Shown: in pieces, positions 44,258-53,500 of the stretch
How the letters are laid out: the number at the start of each line of letters is the position of its first letter
Position numbering within the stretch: the stretch's first letter is position 1
Assembly (NCBI GenBank): GCA_902596655.1
Contig: CACJUX010000008.1
Coordinates: forward strand, 1-64,000
Direction: 5' to 3'
Origin: an uncultured SAR116 cluster alpha proteobacterium
Lineage (GTDB): Bacteria > Pseudomonadota > Alphaproteobacteria > Puniceispirillales > Puniceispirillaceae
DNA: 64,000 nt
The notes under the pieces: model-generated
Told to the model about the DNA's origin: nothing
Database searches by the model: none
The model's input: only the letters and a program-made list of their open reading frames with translations
Made by a program: the position numbers and the translations under genes

Positions 44258-45069
44258 ATGGATAAAATTGATACAAGCAAAAATCTTAGACTTCTTGTGG
44301 GGTATAGCTCATTGACCAAGCAAGTGTGCAGGCAGATTAAAATTTCGAGATAACAATTTACAAAATAATTGTCTGGAAAAGTATCACCAAGACTTCAGAG
44401 TTTACAGCGAATTAACGATCACTTTGGTTTGGAAGATTTGGAACTTCTGTTTCCACATGAAAAATTTAGGAAACTAGTCGCTCTCAGGCGACCGCAAGAA
44501 ATTTCAACTAACCGATCCCATGCAAACAATTTTTTGTCCGACAAAAGTAGCAGGTCATCACCGACTGATTCTTTGGATTCTTTTTTAGGTTATTACTATA
44601 ACCAATTTATTGTTAAGGCGAGGAAGAGCATGATTCAACGAAGCCCCGTTCATATTTTTGAAGCTGATGGCATTTTAGGGACAAAGACAGTTGCACGCAT
44701 TGTAAATCATGACGGATCGATAGGTTTCTCACAATACAATGGCTTCGCTTAGCGCTCTGATCACTGCACTTACATATCCGAGCGCGAAAAATTTTTGTGG
44801 CAAGCTCTATGGCATACGACTGTCTATGCCACCACGGCCGAACGCGAGAAGTTTTTTCAGGCTCGGGGTTGGGTTAATAACACTGACAATGTTCAAGATA
44901 TCTCTTGATAGCGATCAATATTTCAATTTCTTGGCAGCTGAGTAAATAATTGTGACGCTCTCCGCTGATTCGGTTTGTTTAGTCTGAAGATCCGGAGTTT
45001 CCAGCCTACATAAGCGAGCACATCAACAACAAAATTGAGATTGGCGATAATGCTTTTGTTGCAGCATAA
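44258..45069 (+). pseudogene. HTH-type transcriptional regulator, decayed (two stops, two frameshifts)
   Basis: From the ATG at 44258 the frame reads MDKIDTSKNLRLLVGYSS ... KISR-stop-QFTK-stop-LSGKVSPRLQSLQRINDHFGL. This is the XRE-type DNA-binding segment usually seen as INRQQFNKYLSG, so TAA replaces a Gln and a Tyr codon. The frame continues to 44752. A +1 frame then gives LYPS-type sequence (TYPSAKNFCGKLYGIRLSM, 44739-44945), and a third frame gives the C-terminus EDPEFPAYISEHINNKIEIG up to TAA at 45067. Total about 270 codons, the normal family length. It is divergent from the dipeptide-type importer and probably once regulated it. Confidence 0.8.
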
Positions 45070-45278
45070 TCAAACATCCTAAACGAGTCTCGTGGTAAAT
45101 TCTTTAAACCCACCAAAGCCCAGGGACCGAGGCCCAAACCACTTCGGCTAACAAACCTGCCCATCAGTGTGGAGGTGGTTTAAGATTGCATCCACCATCA
45201 GTGAATGTTATTTCAGGACCTAAATATTCAGAATCTGGAGAAGCACAAACAACTGCACGAGATATCATGATGTGCGGA
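45070..45278. other. Short intergenic stretch, nothing recognised
   Basis: 209 bases between the pseudogene and the convergent sodium channel gene. No open frame or clear structure seen. Confidence 0.5.
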
Positions 45279-46142
45279 TCATTGCTTTGAGTTTGCGTCC
45301 TCCCTTGCCTGTCTGAGTGACGCAAGCTCATCCACAATTTTGTCCAGCTTGGTATCTAATTTCCTCAAATCGCTTTGGGTCACGGGGGCGTCATCATCCA
45401 AACCAAAAGCCTCGGCTTCAAGTTTTTGCGCCGTCTGCATAGAGTCAACAATGATCCCAATGAAAAAGTTCAAAACGGCGAAGCTAGTAATTATTATAAA
45501 AGGCAGAAAAAACGCCCAAGCCCATGGAAACAAATCCATCGTTGGTCTGACCACGCCCATGGACCAGCTCTCAAGAGTCATAATTTGAAAAAGGGTGTAT
45601 GCAGACGCGCTGATTGTGCCAAACCACTCCTGCATATCAGGATTTGGATGGGCGCCAAAGAGTTTGGTTGCCAAAACTGCAGCAACATAAAAAATAAGGC
45701 CAAGCACGCCCACCACTGACATCATACCGGGGATCGAATACCCTATCGCCGAGACTACCCGCCGCATTTGTGGGACAACTGAAATCAGGCGCAAAACACG
45801 CAAAATTCTCAAAGTACGTAGTATGGTGAGCGCACCGCTTGTAGGCAACCAAGCAATGCCAACAATGGAAAGATCAAAAATATTCCAGCCTGAACGGAAA
45901 AAACCCAGGCGATAAACGTAGAGTTTAAGTGCAATCTCAACAGAAAAGATCACAAGAATGGCGCGATCCAACCAAGCCAGTATGCTACCAAACTCAGATA
46001 CGATAACTGCGTCGGTCTCCATGCCAAGGGTGACCGCGTTAATAAGTATCAAACCGGTGATAGCCGTAGTAACTACGTTGCCTTCCAAAAAAGAAGTGAT
46101 TCTGTTTTTGTGATCAAGAGCAGGCATAAAAGTGACATCCAT
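45279..46142 (-). CDS. NavBac-type voltage-gated ion channel
   Basis: 287 residues, one six-helix unit that would form a homotetramer. S4 voltage sensor is seen as LTILRTLRILRVLRLISVVPQMRRVV with Arg at every third place. The pore segment carries the selectivity filter TLESWSM, as in bacterial sodium channels (LESWS). S6 is FAVLNFFIGIIVDSMQ, followed by a coiled-coil-like tail (SDLRKLDTKLDKIVDELASLRQA). Bacterial Nav channels occur mainly in marine and alkaliphilic species, where they support motility or pH homeostasis. Confidence 0.93.
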   Translation of the reverse strand: MDVTFMPALDHKNRITSFLEGNVVTTAITGLILINAVTLGMETDAVIVSEFGSILAWLDRAILVIFSVEIALKLYVYRLGFFRSGWNIFDLSIVGIAWLPTSGALTILRTLRILRVLRLISVVPQMRRVVSAIGYSIPGMMSVVGVLGLIFYVAAVLATKLFGAHPNPDMQEWFGTISASAYTLFQIMTLESWSMGVVRPTMDLFPWAWAFFLPFIIITSFAVLNFFIGIIVDSMQTAQKLEAEAFGLDDDAPVTQSDLRKLDTKLDKIVDELASLRQAREDANSKQ

Positions 46143-46389
46143 GAAAAATTTGGGCGCAAGATATGTGCATACGATCCAAGATACAAGATCGAAACCTTTT
46201 CAGAATTTGTTGTAAGAGCATAAATGGCAAGCGCTTAACCGAGCTCTTCTATGTCAGTTATTGTCGGTTCTGTAAGGAGGGACCCTCCACGTGGAAATTC
46301 GCGCGCGCCTGCAATTGCATATCTTCCGGCGCCGAATGTTTTTAGAAAGTATATGGTCATGATCATGTGTCTAACGGATAGAAGACACC
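46143..46389. other. 247-bp boundary stretch with perfect palindrome
   Basis: GGAGGGACCCTCC (46276-46288) is a perfect 6-bp inverted repeat with one central base. The stretch marks the change from the AT-rich block to flank-like composition. No copy of the tRNA-Ser end is found here. Confidence 0.5.
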
Positions 46390-48150
46390 TCACCGCCTTG
46401 AGGGCGAGGTTTGATTGGTGATCCAGACTGTCTGGTAGGGACTCATCTTTAGATATTTCTCATTTTCGTCGATTGGCTTTTGCGTGACAAGATCATGCCA
46501 GTTTTCCGTGTCAATCAGATTGATCACCGATAGATCAAGTTCCTCCTCGCTGGCACACAGGTTGGTGATTGCAAAAATGCTCTGCTTACGATCCTGACTT
46601 TGTCGCCAGACACCAAAAAGCTCAGATCGTAACTGCAGAGTGAATTGCGTGGCATTGGGATGAAACGCCGGCTGCTGCTTCCGAATCATCAGCAATTCCT
46701 TCAATTTGACGAGACCCAAGCTTTCCCTGCTAGCTGGCTCCGATAGCCTGTCATCAAGCCAATATTTAGCAAATTTCTGGCGGTTTATCCGCCGTTTCAT
46801 GCCCGACCGGGCAACGCCATCGATGTCATTTTGCGCTGATATCAGACTGTTGATGTAGATAGCGGGGATCCCCTCAAGTCCAAACATCAGCGCATAGGCA
46901 GCGACAAAACGCGCCGAGCTCAGCGCACCAGCCGGATCATCATCAGTCTTGTCGAGCGCGCTGAATAAAGTCGTATTAGCTTCATAGACGCTTTTCGTTC
47001 CATCGGCTTTCGTGCGGCGCGAAAACAGGCTGCCGTTGGCTTCCAACCTGTCAAGCAGACGCTGGCGCTGCGCCTCGTCCAACAGGCCTTCTGTCGGGCG
47101 CATGCCAAAACCATCATGCGAGGACAAAAAATTGAGATAGCTTGTTCCGCCAAGGGCCGGTGGCATCCTCATGCTCCACCGCCGTAAAATACTGGAATCA
47201 GCGAACAATAGAGAATAGAGGATCAGCGGTGGCAAAGAAAAATTATAAATCCAATGGGCCTCGTTACCATTGCCAAAATAGCTCAAATTCTCCTGATTTG
47301 GAAGGTTTGTCTCGGTGACGATTACCGTGTCTTCATCGTAGATATCGACGATGTATCGGATGAGTTGGATGATGGCATGTGTCTGGCGCAGGTTAAGGCA
47401 GGTTGTCCCCGTCTCCTTCCACAAAAAGCCCACGGCATCGAGGCGAAGGATACGAATACCATGATCAATGAAATCCAGGATTATGTATATGAATTCCTCC
47501 AGAAGGAGCGGATTGGAAAAATCAAAATCAACCTGATCCTCGCTGAAAGTACACCAGACCCGCCTTTCTCCGCTAACCGTTGTTACCGATTGCAATAAGG
47601 CATGTTCGCGCGGGCGAATAACACTCGAAATGTCAAAATCTTCATCGACGGCTAGGAAATAGCCGCTACCAGGTGTCTCTCCATCGACAAACTGTCTGAA
47701 CCACACACTCGATCTGGAACCATGGTTTAAGATGACATCAGCCATGATTTTCAGCGAGGCTGACATTTTTGTCAGATCACCCCAGGAGCCAAGACGTGGA
47801 TCGACGGCCCGGTAATCCATCACCGAGAAACCATCATCACCGGTGGAGGGGAAGAACGGCAATATATGCACAGTGTCAACAACGTCGCTCAGATTTGTCT
47901 CAACAAATTCGTGAAGACAGCGCAGGGGAGATTTGCAACCATTTGTAATGCTGTCGGCATAGGATATCAACACACAGGTCGACTCATCCCACCGTGATGC
48001 CGAGGCTTTGCCGGGAGATGTTGTGGCACTCTCGAGACGCGCTACTACCCTGTCCACAAGTGCGCCAAGGCTGGCGTTGTCAACACCTTGATAGATTTTC
48101 TCAAGTCGATGCATCAACCCGTCTTGATGATTAATCTCAACCACACTCAT
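46390..48150 (-). CDS. GH13 sugar phosphorylase, probable glucosylglycerate phosphorylase (GH13_18)
   Basis: 586 residues, a sucrose-phosphorylase-type GH13_18 protein. Visible: VLISYADSI, VHILPFFPSTGDDGFSVMDYRAVDPRLG, the nucleophile Asp in ILRLDAVGFLWKETG, the acid/base Glu in VTETNLPNQENLSYFG, and LSSHDGFGMRPTEG. It would split a glucoside with phosphate to give glucose 1-phosphate. The linked glucosyl-phosphoglycerate synthase and phosphatase make glucosylglycerate the most probable substrate; sucrose is the main alternative. Its ATG overlaps the synthase stop (ATGA). Confidence 0.8.
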   Translation of the reverse strand: MSVVEINHQDGLMHRLEKIYQGVDNASLGALVDRVVARLESATTSPGKASASRWDESTCVLISYADSITNGCKSPLRCLHEFVETNLSDVVDTVHILPFFPSTGDDGFSVMDYRAVDPRLGSWGDLTKMSASLKIMADVILNHGSRSSVWFRQFVDGETPGSGYFLAVDEDFDISSVIRPREHALLQSVTTVSGERRVWCTFSEDQVDFDFSNPLLLEEFIYIILDFIDHGIRILRLDAVGFLWKETGTTCLNLRQTHAIIQLIRYIVDIYDEDTVIVTETNLPNQENLSYFGNGNEAHWIYNFSLPPLILYSLLFADSSILRRWSMRMPPALGGTSYLNFLSSHDGFGMRPTEGLLDEAQRQRLLDRLEANGSLFSRRTKADGTKSVYEANTTLFSALDKTDDDPAGALSSARFVAAYALMFGLEGIPAIYINSLISAQNDIDGVARSGMKRRINRQKFAKYWLDDRLSEPASRESLGLVKLKELLMIRKQQPAFHPNATQFTLQLRSELFGVWRQSQDRKQSIFAITNLCASEEELDLSVINLIDTENWHDLVTQKPIDENEKYLKMSPYQTVWITNQTSPSRR

Positions 48151-49379
48151 TGCAAATCCTGATTGTCGGCCTCAACGGCTCTGCGAAGTTGGTAACCTAT
48201 ATCAGGGATCGCTGAGAGAACACGCGTCCATGAAGGTGTGAAGGGTGTTTCCATCGGAGAATAATAGAACTCCTCGCCAGCGCGCATTATGTTTTCGGCA
48301 AACAATTCGACCGCACGCTCCTCGGCATCAATGTCGAAAGACAGACCGTTAATTTCGGCGTCAGTCTGGTAGATCCGAACCATGTCGAGAGCAATGCGAA
48401 AATAAGTTGCCTTTATCGTACGAAAGGTTTCATGGCCAAAACAATGGCCCTTGGTCGCAAGTTTGCGAATCAAAACCTTTGAAATATCTGACGACATGCG
48501 CGACAGGCCCGCGCCTCTATCATCCTCGGAAAGCAGCTGATGTTTGTGGTCGTAGGTTTCCGCAATATTTACCTGACAGATGCGGTTGCTTGCCTGATTG
48601 CGGTACATTTCGGACAGGATTCCCACCTCAAGTCCCCAATCAGAAGGGATTCTGAGTTCCGGTATCAGCGACCGGCGGAAGGAAAATTCTCCAGCAAGCG
48701 GATATCGAAAACTTTTCAGAAAATCGAGATATTCATTGCGGCCAAGCACACGTTCCATAGCCATCAAAAGTGGTGCGAGCAATAGCCTTGTAACCCGACC
48801 ATTCATCTTGCCATCAGCTACACGGGCGTAATACCCCTTACAGAATTCGAATTGGTAGTTCGGATTGGCGATTGGATAGAACAATCTGGCGAGTAGCGAG
48901 CGATCATAGGTCAGAATATCGCAATCATGCAGCGCAACCGCCTCAGCCTTGCCCCTGGCATTTGCAAACCCAATACAATACCAAACATTCCGGCCCTTCC
49001 CAGGTTCGGTGGGTGCAAGACCCCGATCGACGAGCTGGGAATGGATATTCTGAAGCCGCGGCCCATCATTCCACAGCAGCGAGAAAGGTTTATTTAAATT
49101 TTGAAAAAATGAATGTGCTACCCGGTATTGATCTTCATCAGCGCGGTCCAGCCCGATTATAACATGGTTGAGATAGTCTACCTTGCTGATTTCCTCAACA
49201 ATATGATTTAGCGCTAGCCCATCAAGTTCCGAATAAAGACAGGGAAGAACCAGTTCCATCGGCCTGTATCCGGAGAACAGCTTGAGGTCTGCCTCCAGAT
49301 CCTCAAGCGATCTTGTTTGAAAATTGTGCAATGTTGCAACAATGCCGTCTTGATATGCATCACCCATTTTGTTCACCAT
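48147..49379 (-). CDS. gpgS: Glucosyl-3-phosphoglycerate synthase-like glycosyltransferase
   Basis: 410 residues (or 406 from the ATG at 49367). GT-A fold, GT81-like: LVLPCLYSELDGLALNHIVEEIS at the start, EAVALHDCDILTYDRS with the metal-binding D-x-D-type motif, RYPLAGEFSFRRSLIPELRIPSDWGLEVGIL and YDHKHQ. The reaction is NDP-glucose plus 3-phosphoglycerate to glucosyl-3-phosphoglycerate, the first step to the compatible solute glucosylglycerate. Its start lies within the end of the phosphatase gene and its end overlaps the phosphorylase start, giving a tight three-gene operon. Confidence 0.88.
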   Translation of the reverse strand: MVNKMGDAYQDGIVATLHNFQTRSLEDLEADLKLFSGYRPMELVLPCLYSELDGLALNHIVEEISKVDYLNHVIIGLDRADEDQYRVAHSFFQNLNKPFSLLWNDGPRLQNIHSQLVDRGLAPTEPGKGRNVWYCIGFANARGKAEAVALHDCDILTYDRSLLARLFYPIANPNYQFEFCKGYYARVADGKMNGRVTRLLLAPLLMAMERVLGRNEYLDFLKSFRYPLAGEFSFRRSLIPELRIPSDWGLEVGILSEMYRNQASNRICQVNIAETYDHKHQLLSEDDRGAGLSRMSSDISKVLIRKLATKGHCFGHETFRTIKATYFRIALDMVRIYQTDAEINGLSFDIDAEERAVELFAENIMRAGEEFYYSPMETPFTPSWTRVLSAIPDIGYQLRRAVEADNQDLQ

Positions 49380-50193
49380 GTTTCTGTTCGATGATGTGCA
49401 AGGCCTGTTTGGCAGCCTCTAGCCAACCAAGCGGCGCAACGGCACTTGCCTGAATCAGCATTTGTGGCGGATTTGACAGAACAAGAGGCTGGCATCCAGG
49501 GCGAGGAATGACACAGGCGACATCGCTTTTTTGCAGCATCGATACATCATTCTGCGCGTCACCAAATCCAACAATAATGCACGTAGCGCCCTCATCCACC
49601 ACTGTCCTCCTGATTAATTGATGATAGCTAGCCTTGTCATGCGGCGCAGATAGCGCGCAAACACGCCCGCCGCACTGCACTAATAGACCAGCCTGTACCG
49701 CCTGTTCCTGCAGTACACCGAACTCAGAAGGCGTACCTTTAAATGTAAAAAGTGCTGAATGGCTGCGGTCCATTGCCATTGCAAGCTGCTCACCTGCGAG
49801 ACCAAGAATGGCCTCCTGACCTGCAGCGTCCATTTCATCCAAGAAGATGCAGTTTTCCTGTAAATTGGGCCTTAATGAATGGCGCCAAACTCTTAGCAGC
49901 GCCGACTGATTAAGCCCAAGGACATGGCTAGACATCGTGTTTCGGCCTGTGCCACTCTTCCGGTGCAACAGATGGCTGTTTACCAGCGCTGCGCCATTTT
50001 CACAGATAAAAGGCAGATCAACACCAAGCAAGCGGCAAAAATCCTCAATCTCAGGCTGTGTTTTGCTGGAAGCCGGTATTAGGCTGATGCCCTTCGCCAG
50101 AAACGCGATAATCGCGCCCTTGATTTCCTCAAAACGAAAATCGGTTTGGCCGAGCAATGTGCCATCTAGGTCGCTTATAAAAATGACACGCAT
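49360..50193 (-). CDS. Mannosyl/glucosyl-3-phosphoglycerate phosphatase (HAD superfamily)
   Basis: About 277 residues from the ATG at 50193 (open to 50223). HAD motifs: ISDLDGTLLG (nucleophile and acid Asp), PASSKTQPEIEDFC (motif II), KASYHQ lysine, and GFGDAQNDVSML (motif IV). The cap region matches mannosyl-3-phosphoglycerate phosphatases. In this operon it should remove phosphate from glucosyl-3-phosphoglycerate to yield glucosylglycerate. First gene of the operon. Confidence 0.88.
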   Translation of the reverse strand: MRVIFISDLDGTLLGQTDFRFEEIKGAIIAFLAKGISLIPASSKTQPEIEDFCRLLGVDLPFICENGAALVNSHLLHRKSGTGRNTMSSHVLGLNQSALLRVWRHSLRPNLQENCIFLDEMDAAGQEAILGLAGEQLAMAMDRSHSALFTFKGTPSEFGVLQEQAVQAGLLVQCGGRVCALSAPHDKASYHQLIRRTVVDEGATCIIVGFGDAQNDVSMLQKSDVACVIPRPGCQPLVLSNPPQMLIQASAVAPLGWLEAAKQALHIIEQKHGEQNG

Positions 50194-50516
50194 GCCAGTT
50201 CCAAACATATGTTTCATTGACATTTATTATAAGGAAAGCAGAAAAAAAGAGTTAAATTTTTTGCACGCTGCTGCGAAATTTGCATCATTAAAAAAAGCAG
50301 ATCAGAAAAGACCTGCTGGCTGCATCGCCATCAGTAAAACGAAAGGGCGATCAATGTAAAGAATAAGACACTGCTAGGTTGAAATGCTCTATAGAGTTTT
50401 CATTGGCGGGTATCCGCTCCAAAATGTAACATAGTTGGTAAAGGCCTTGCTAAATAGGCTTGTTGGATTAGATGGAAAAGTTGCGCAGACTGCACTTTTG
50501 GAGGGGGATCGGCCTA
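50194..50516. other. 323-bp divergent promoter region
   Basis: Lies between the glucosylglycerate operon and the CoA-transferase gene. AT-rich in the half near the phosphatase gene. It ends with GGAGGGGG, the ribosome binding site of the next gene. No repeats or other genes seen. Confidence 0.5.
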
Positions 50517-51734
50517 GTGGGTGACGCAAAGACAGAGATAACAGGTGGACCACTCTCAGGATTGCGGATTCTTGATCTATCGCGGATTTTGGCCGGGCCA
50601 ACCTGCACCCAACTCTTAGGGGATTATGGTGCTGATATCATCAAAATCGAGAAACCCGGAATCGGTGATGACACACGGTCCTGGGGACCGCCCTTTCTTA
50701 GCGACGATAGCGGCATAATATCGGGTGAAAGCGCCTATTTTCTATCTTCTAACCGCAACAAGCGCTCTCTTGCTATCGATATAACTGGTGATAAAGGACA
50801 GGTACTTATCCACCGGCTGGTAAGGCATTGCGATGTAGTGATCCAGAATTTCAAGGTTGGCGGACTGGCCAAATACGGCCTCGACTACGCAGCCATAAGT
50901 GCATCTAATCCGGCAATTGTCTATTGCTCGATATCTGGCTTTGGGCAGACTGGACCAAATGCGCACCGTCCGGGATATGATTTGCTGGCACAGGCTTATG
51001 GTGGGATCATGAGCCTCACAGGCGATCCCGATGGTGAGCCGATGAAGGTCGGTGTTGGCATTGCCGATGTGATGTGCGGTATGTACGCTGCTACAGCCAT
51101 CCTTGCGGCACTGCGACACAGAGATGCCACTGGGGAAGGCCAGCATATCGACCTTGGGCTTGTTGATACGCAAATTTCATGGCTAATCAATTCCGGAACC
51201 AACCATCTTGTCTCGGGCGCAGCACAGCACCGCATGGGCAATCAACACCCGAACATCGTTCCTTATCAGGTTTTTGCAACAACGAATGGGCATCTGATCG
51301 TCGCCGCCGGCAATGACGCACAATTCGCCCGTTTCTGCGACGTTCTGGGGCGGCCAGAATTGGCCAAAACAAAAAATTTCCAGACCAACCAGATGCGGCT
51401 AAAAAATCGTGATCAATTAATTCCACTGCTTTCTGCCGAAGTTGGCAAATGGGAACTTGATGCGCTTGTCGCGGCACTTGATGCGGCAAATGTCCCGAGT
51501 GGTGCAATCCAAGATGTAAAGGATGTTTTTAACTCGGATCAGGTTGCCGCGCGAAACATGAAAATTAACATGAAGCATCCAGCGGCAGGCAAAAAGGGAG
51601 TCGACCTAATCGGCAATCCAGTCAAATTCAGCAAAACAGAAGTCAGCTACCGTCGGCCACCCCCGCTTTGTGGTGAGCATAATGACGAGATTCTGGTGGA
51701 GCTAGCGCAATGGGAAGCGGAGAAGGAATTATGA
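50517..51734 (+). CDS. Family III CoA-transferase (CaiB/BaiF type)
   Basis: About 405 residues. GTG at 50517 is preferred because GGAGGGGG lies 9 bases upstream; the frame is open from 50472. Family III features: LSGLRILDLSRILAGPTCTQLLGDYGADIIKIEKPG, LSSNRNKRSLAIDI, the catalytic Asp in HRPGYDLLAQAYGGIMSLTG, and PYQVFATTNGHLIVAAGND. It moves CoA between carboxylic acids. Together with the acyl-CoA dehydrogenase that overlaps its end, it probably activates and oxidises one carboxylic acid, for example a dicarboxylate such as glutarate. Substrate is inferred only. Confidence 0.9.
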   Translation: MGDAKTEITGGPLSGLRILDLSRILAGPTCTQLLGDYGADIIKIEKPGIGDDTRSWGPPFLSDDSGIISGESAYFLSSNRNKRSLAIDITGDKGQVLIHRLVRHCDVVIQNFKVGGLAKYGLDYAAISASNPAIVYCSISGFGQTGPNAHRPGYDLLAQAYGGIMSLTGDPDGEPMKVGVGIADVMCGMYAATAILAALRHRDATGEGQHIDLGLVDTQISWLINSGTNHLVSGAAQHRMGNQHPNIVPYQVFATTNGHLIVAAGNDAQFARFCDVLGRPELAKTKNFQTNQMRLKNRDQLIPLLSAEVGKWELDALVAALDAANVPSGAIQDVKDVFNSDQVAARNMKINMKHPAAGKKGVDLIGNPVKFSKTEVSYRRPPPLCGEHNDEILVELAQWEAEKEL

Positions 51735-52933
51735 GCAGACTGACGACAGACCAGCTGGCATTGCAGGAGTCCGCGCGCGATCTGGCCGAAACTGCCTTCA
51801 AGCCCACCGCCGCGGCAACGGATCTAAACGAGGCCTATCCATGGGACAATGTTGCCAGCTTGCGAGATAATGGCTTCATGGGAATGACAATCCCAACTGC
51901 ATTTGGCGGCCGCGGTCTGAGCTACTTGGATAGTTTACTGGTCATCGAGGAGATGGCGCGTTGCTGTTCGACCATGGGCCGGATTACGGTTGAGGCGAAT
52001 ATGGGCGCAATCGGTGCGGTGATGAAATATGGCTCTGAGAGGCAAAAGCGCCTTGCCGCCGATTATGTTCTTAGTGGCGACAAGCCTGCAATATGCATCA
52101 CGGAGCCTAATGCGGGCAGTGCCGCCACTGAGATGACAACCACGGCGATAAAGCACGGCGATAAATATATTATCAATGGCAAGAAACATTGGATTACTGG
52201 AGGTGGCGTGTCAAAATTCCACCTGGTCTTTGCTAGGGTCATGGAAAATGGCGTTAGTCTTGGTATAGCAGGCTTTATCGCCATTCTTGACGAGACACCA
52301 GGCCTTGTCATCGGCCGCCGCATCCCGGCAATGGGGGTTCGTGGCATCCCGGAGACAGATGTCACCTTCGCTGATATGGAGGTGGCTGAGAATATGGTAG
52401 TCATTCCAAAATTCGGCCTTAAGAAGGGCTTTGCCGGGCTGATGAATGCCTATAACGCTCAGCGTCTCGGTGCTGGAACCGTGGCACTCGGGATTGCCCA
52501 GCGCGCCTTCGAGGAGGCACGAAATTTTGCCCTGAACCGCATTCAGTTTGGACGACCAATCGCCGAGTTTCAAGGCTTGCAATGGATGCTGGCCGACATG
52601 TCAATCAGCTTAAAAGCGTCGCGCGCATTGCTACATGATGCGGCGCACGCTGCAGGTGATGGTTTCCCCGATATCTGCGCTGCCGCTCAGGCCAAAATTT
52701 TTGCCTCGGAAACCGCGATCAAAGTTACACAGGATGCGTTACAGATCCATGGTTCGATGGGATATTCATGTGACCTGCCGATGGAGCGCCTGACCCGAGA
52801 TGCGCGGATGTTCACCATTGCTGGCGGCACCGCACAAATCCTGCGCACGCAGGTGGCCGGTTCCATCCTTGGCATTAAGACGCCACAAACTCGCTATGGC
52901 TATGCAAATTTGCACGACAAAGTGGCAGAATAG
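51731..52933 (+). CDS. Acyl-CoA dehydrogenase
   Basis: About 400 residues from the ATG at 51731 that overlaps the CoA-transferase stop (AAGGAA upstream). Flavin and substrate motifs: ICITEPNAGSAATEMTTTA, NGKKHWITGGGVSKFHLVFARV, RIQFGRPIAEFQGLQWMLADM, and ALQIHGSMGYSCDLPMERLTRDARMFTIAGGTAQILR near the C-terminus with the catalytic region G-G-T. FAD enzyme that makes the 2,3-double bond in acyl-CoA. Coupled to the CoA-transferase. Confidence 0.93.
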   Translation: MSRLTTDQLALQESARDLAETAFKPTAAATDLNEAYPWDNVASLRDNGFMGMTIPTAFGGRGLSYLDSLLVIEEMARCCSTMGRITVEANMGAIGAVMKYGSERQKRLAADYVLSGDKPAICITEPNAGSAATEMTTTAIKHGDKYIINGKKHWITGGGVSKFHLVFARVMENGVSLGIAGFIAILDETPGLVIGRRIPAMGVRGIPETDVTFADMEVAENMVVIPKFGLKKGFAGLMNAYNAQRLGAGTVALGIAQRAFEEARNFALNRIQFGRPIAEFQGLQWMLADMSISLKASRALLHDAAHAAGDGFPDICAAAQAKIFASETAIKVTQDALQIHGSMGYSCDLPMERLTRDARMFTIAGGTAQILRTQVAGSILGIKTPQTRYGYANLHDKVAE

Positions 52934-53137
52934 ACGGTTTTCATTTCTCAGAATGAGTAATTTGAGTCTTGAACAATTTCACGTTTCGTGATTCACTTTA
53001 ACTTGATGAAGCGTTTGAACAAACTTGGCTTAAAACATTAAAAAATCTATCAGATAAAATCCAAAAAAAACAATAATCAATGGGTTTCTGACTAGAGACA
53101 CCGCTCACTTCGGCGCACCCGATTAGGCAGGTGTGAG

Positions 53138-53500
53138 ATGACTAGGTATTTGAGAAATTTTTGTCTTGGATTTGCATGCCTTTGCATCACGCTGTTTGTT
53201 TCAATAGCAGCCCAGGCCGGTGATGAAAAAAGTGGTTTCGGATTGGGCATGAAGCTTATGCAGGATTTGTGGAGGGGCGTTACGGAACCTGAGAGAAAAA
53301 CCACCTGCCGCCTTGCCACCAAGAGGGTGTATAAGGGCGAGCAGATTTGTGTTTACACGGGAGCTAATCGAACTGTTCTCGGAATCTACAACTCGGCTGG
53401 CGACTATTGTGCAACGGCGATGGATTGTAGGTATGAACCAGATAGCGATAAAACCGTTGGCCAGCTGGTTCAAGATTTTATTGACGCCGCTGACGAGTAG
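53138..53500 (+). CDS. Small secreted protein of unknown function
   Basis: 120 residues. Signal peptide residues 1-27 (FACLCITLFVSIAAQAG). The mature 90 residues contain six cysteines (TCRLATKRVYKGEQICVYTG, DYCATAMDCRYEP), which could form disulfides in the periplasm. ATG has GGTGTGAG upstream. Not recognised as a known family. Shares the sequence CCGATTAGGCAG about 10-20 bases before its start with the upstream region of the island HTH gene. Confidence 0.7.
   Translation: MTRYLRNFCLGFACLCITLFVSIAAQAGDEKSGFGLGMKLMQDLWRGVTEPERKTTCRLATKRVYKGEQICVYTGANRTVLGIYNSAGDYCATAMDCRYEPDSDKTVGQLVQDFIDAADE

Noticed and set aside
46276-46288. Palindrome GGAGGGACCCTCC as island attachment site
   Set aside because: No similarity to the tRNA-Ser 3' end beyond a few bases.
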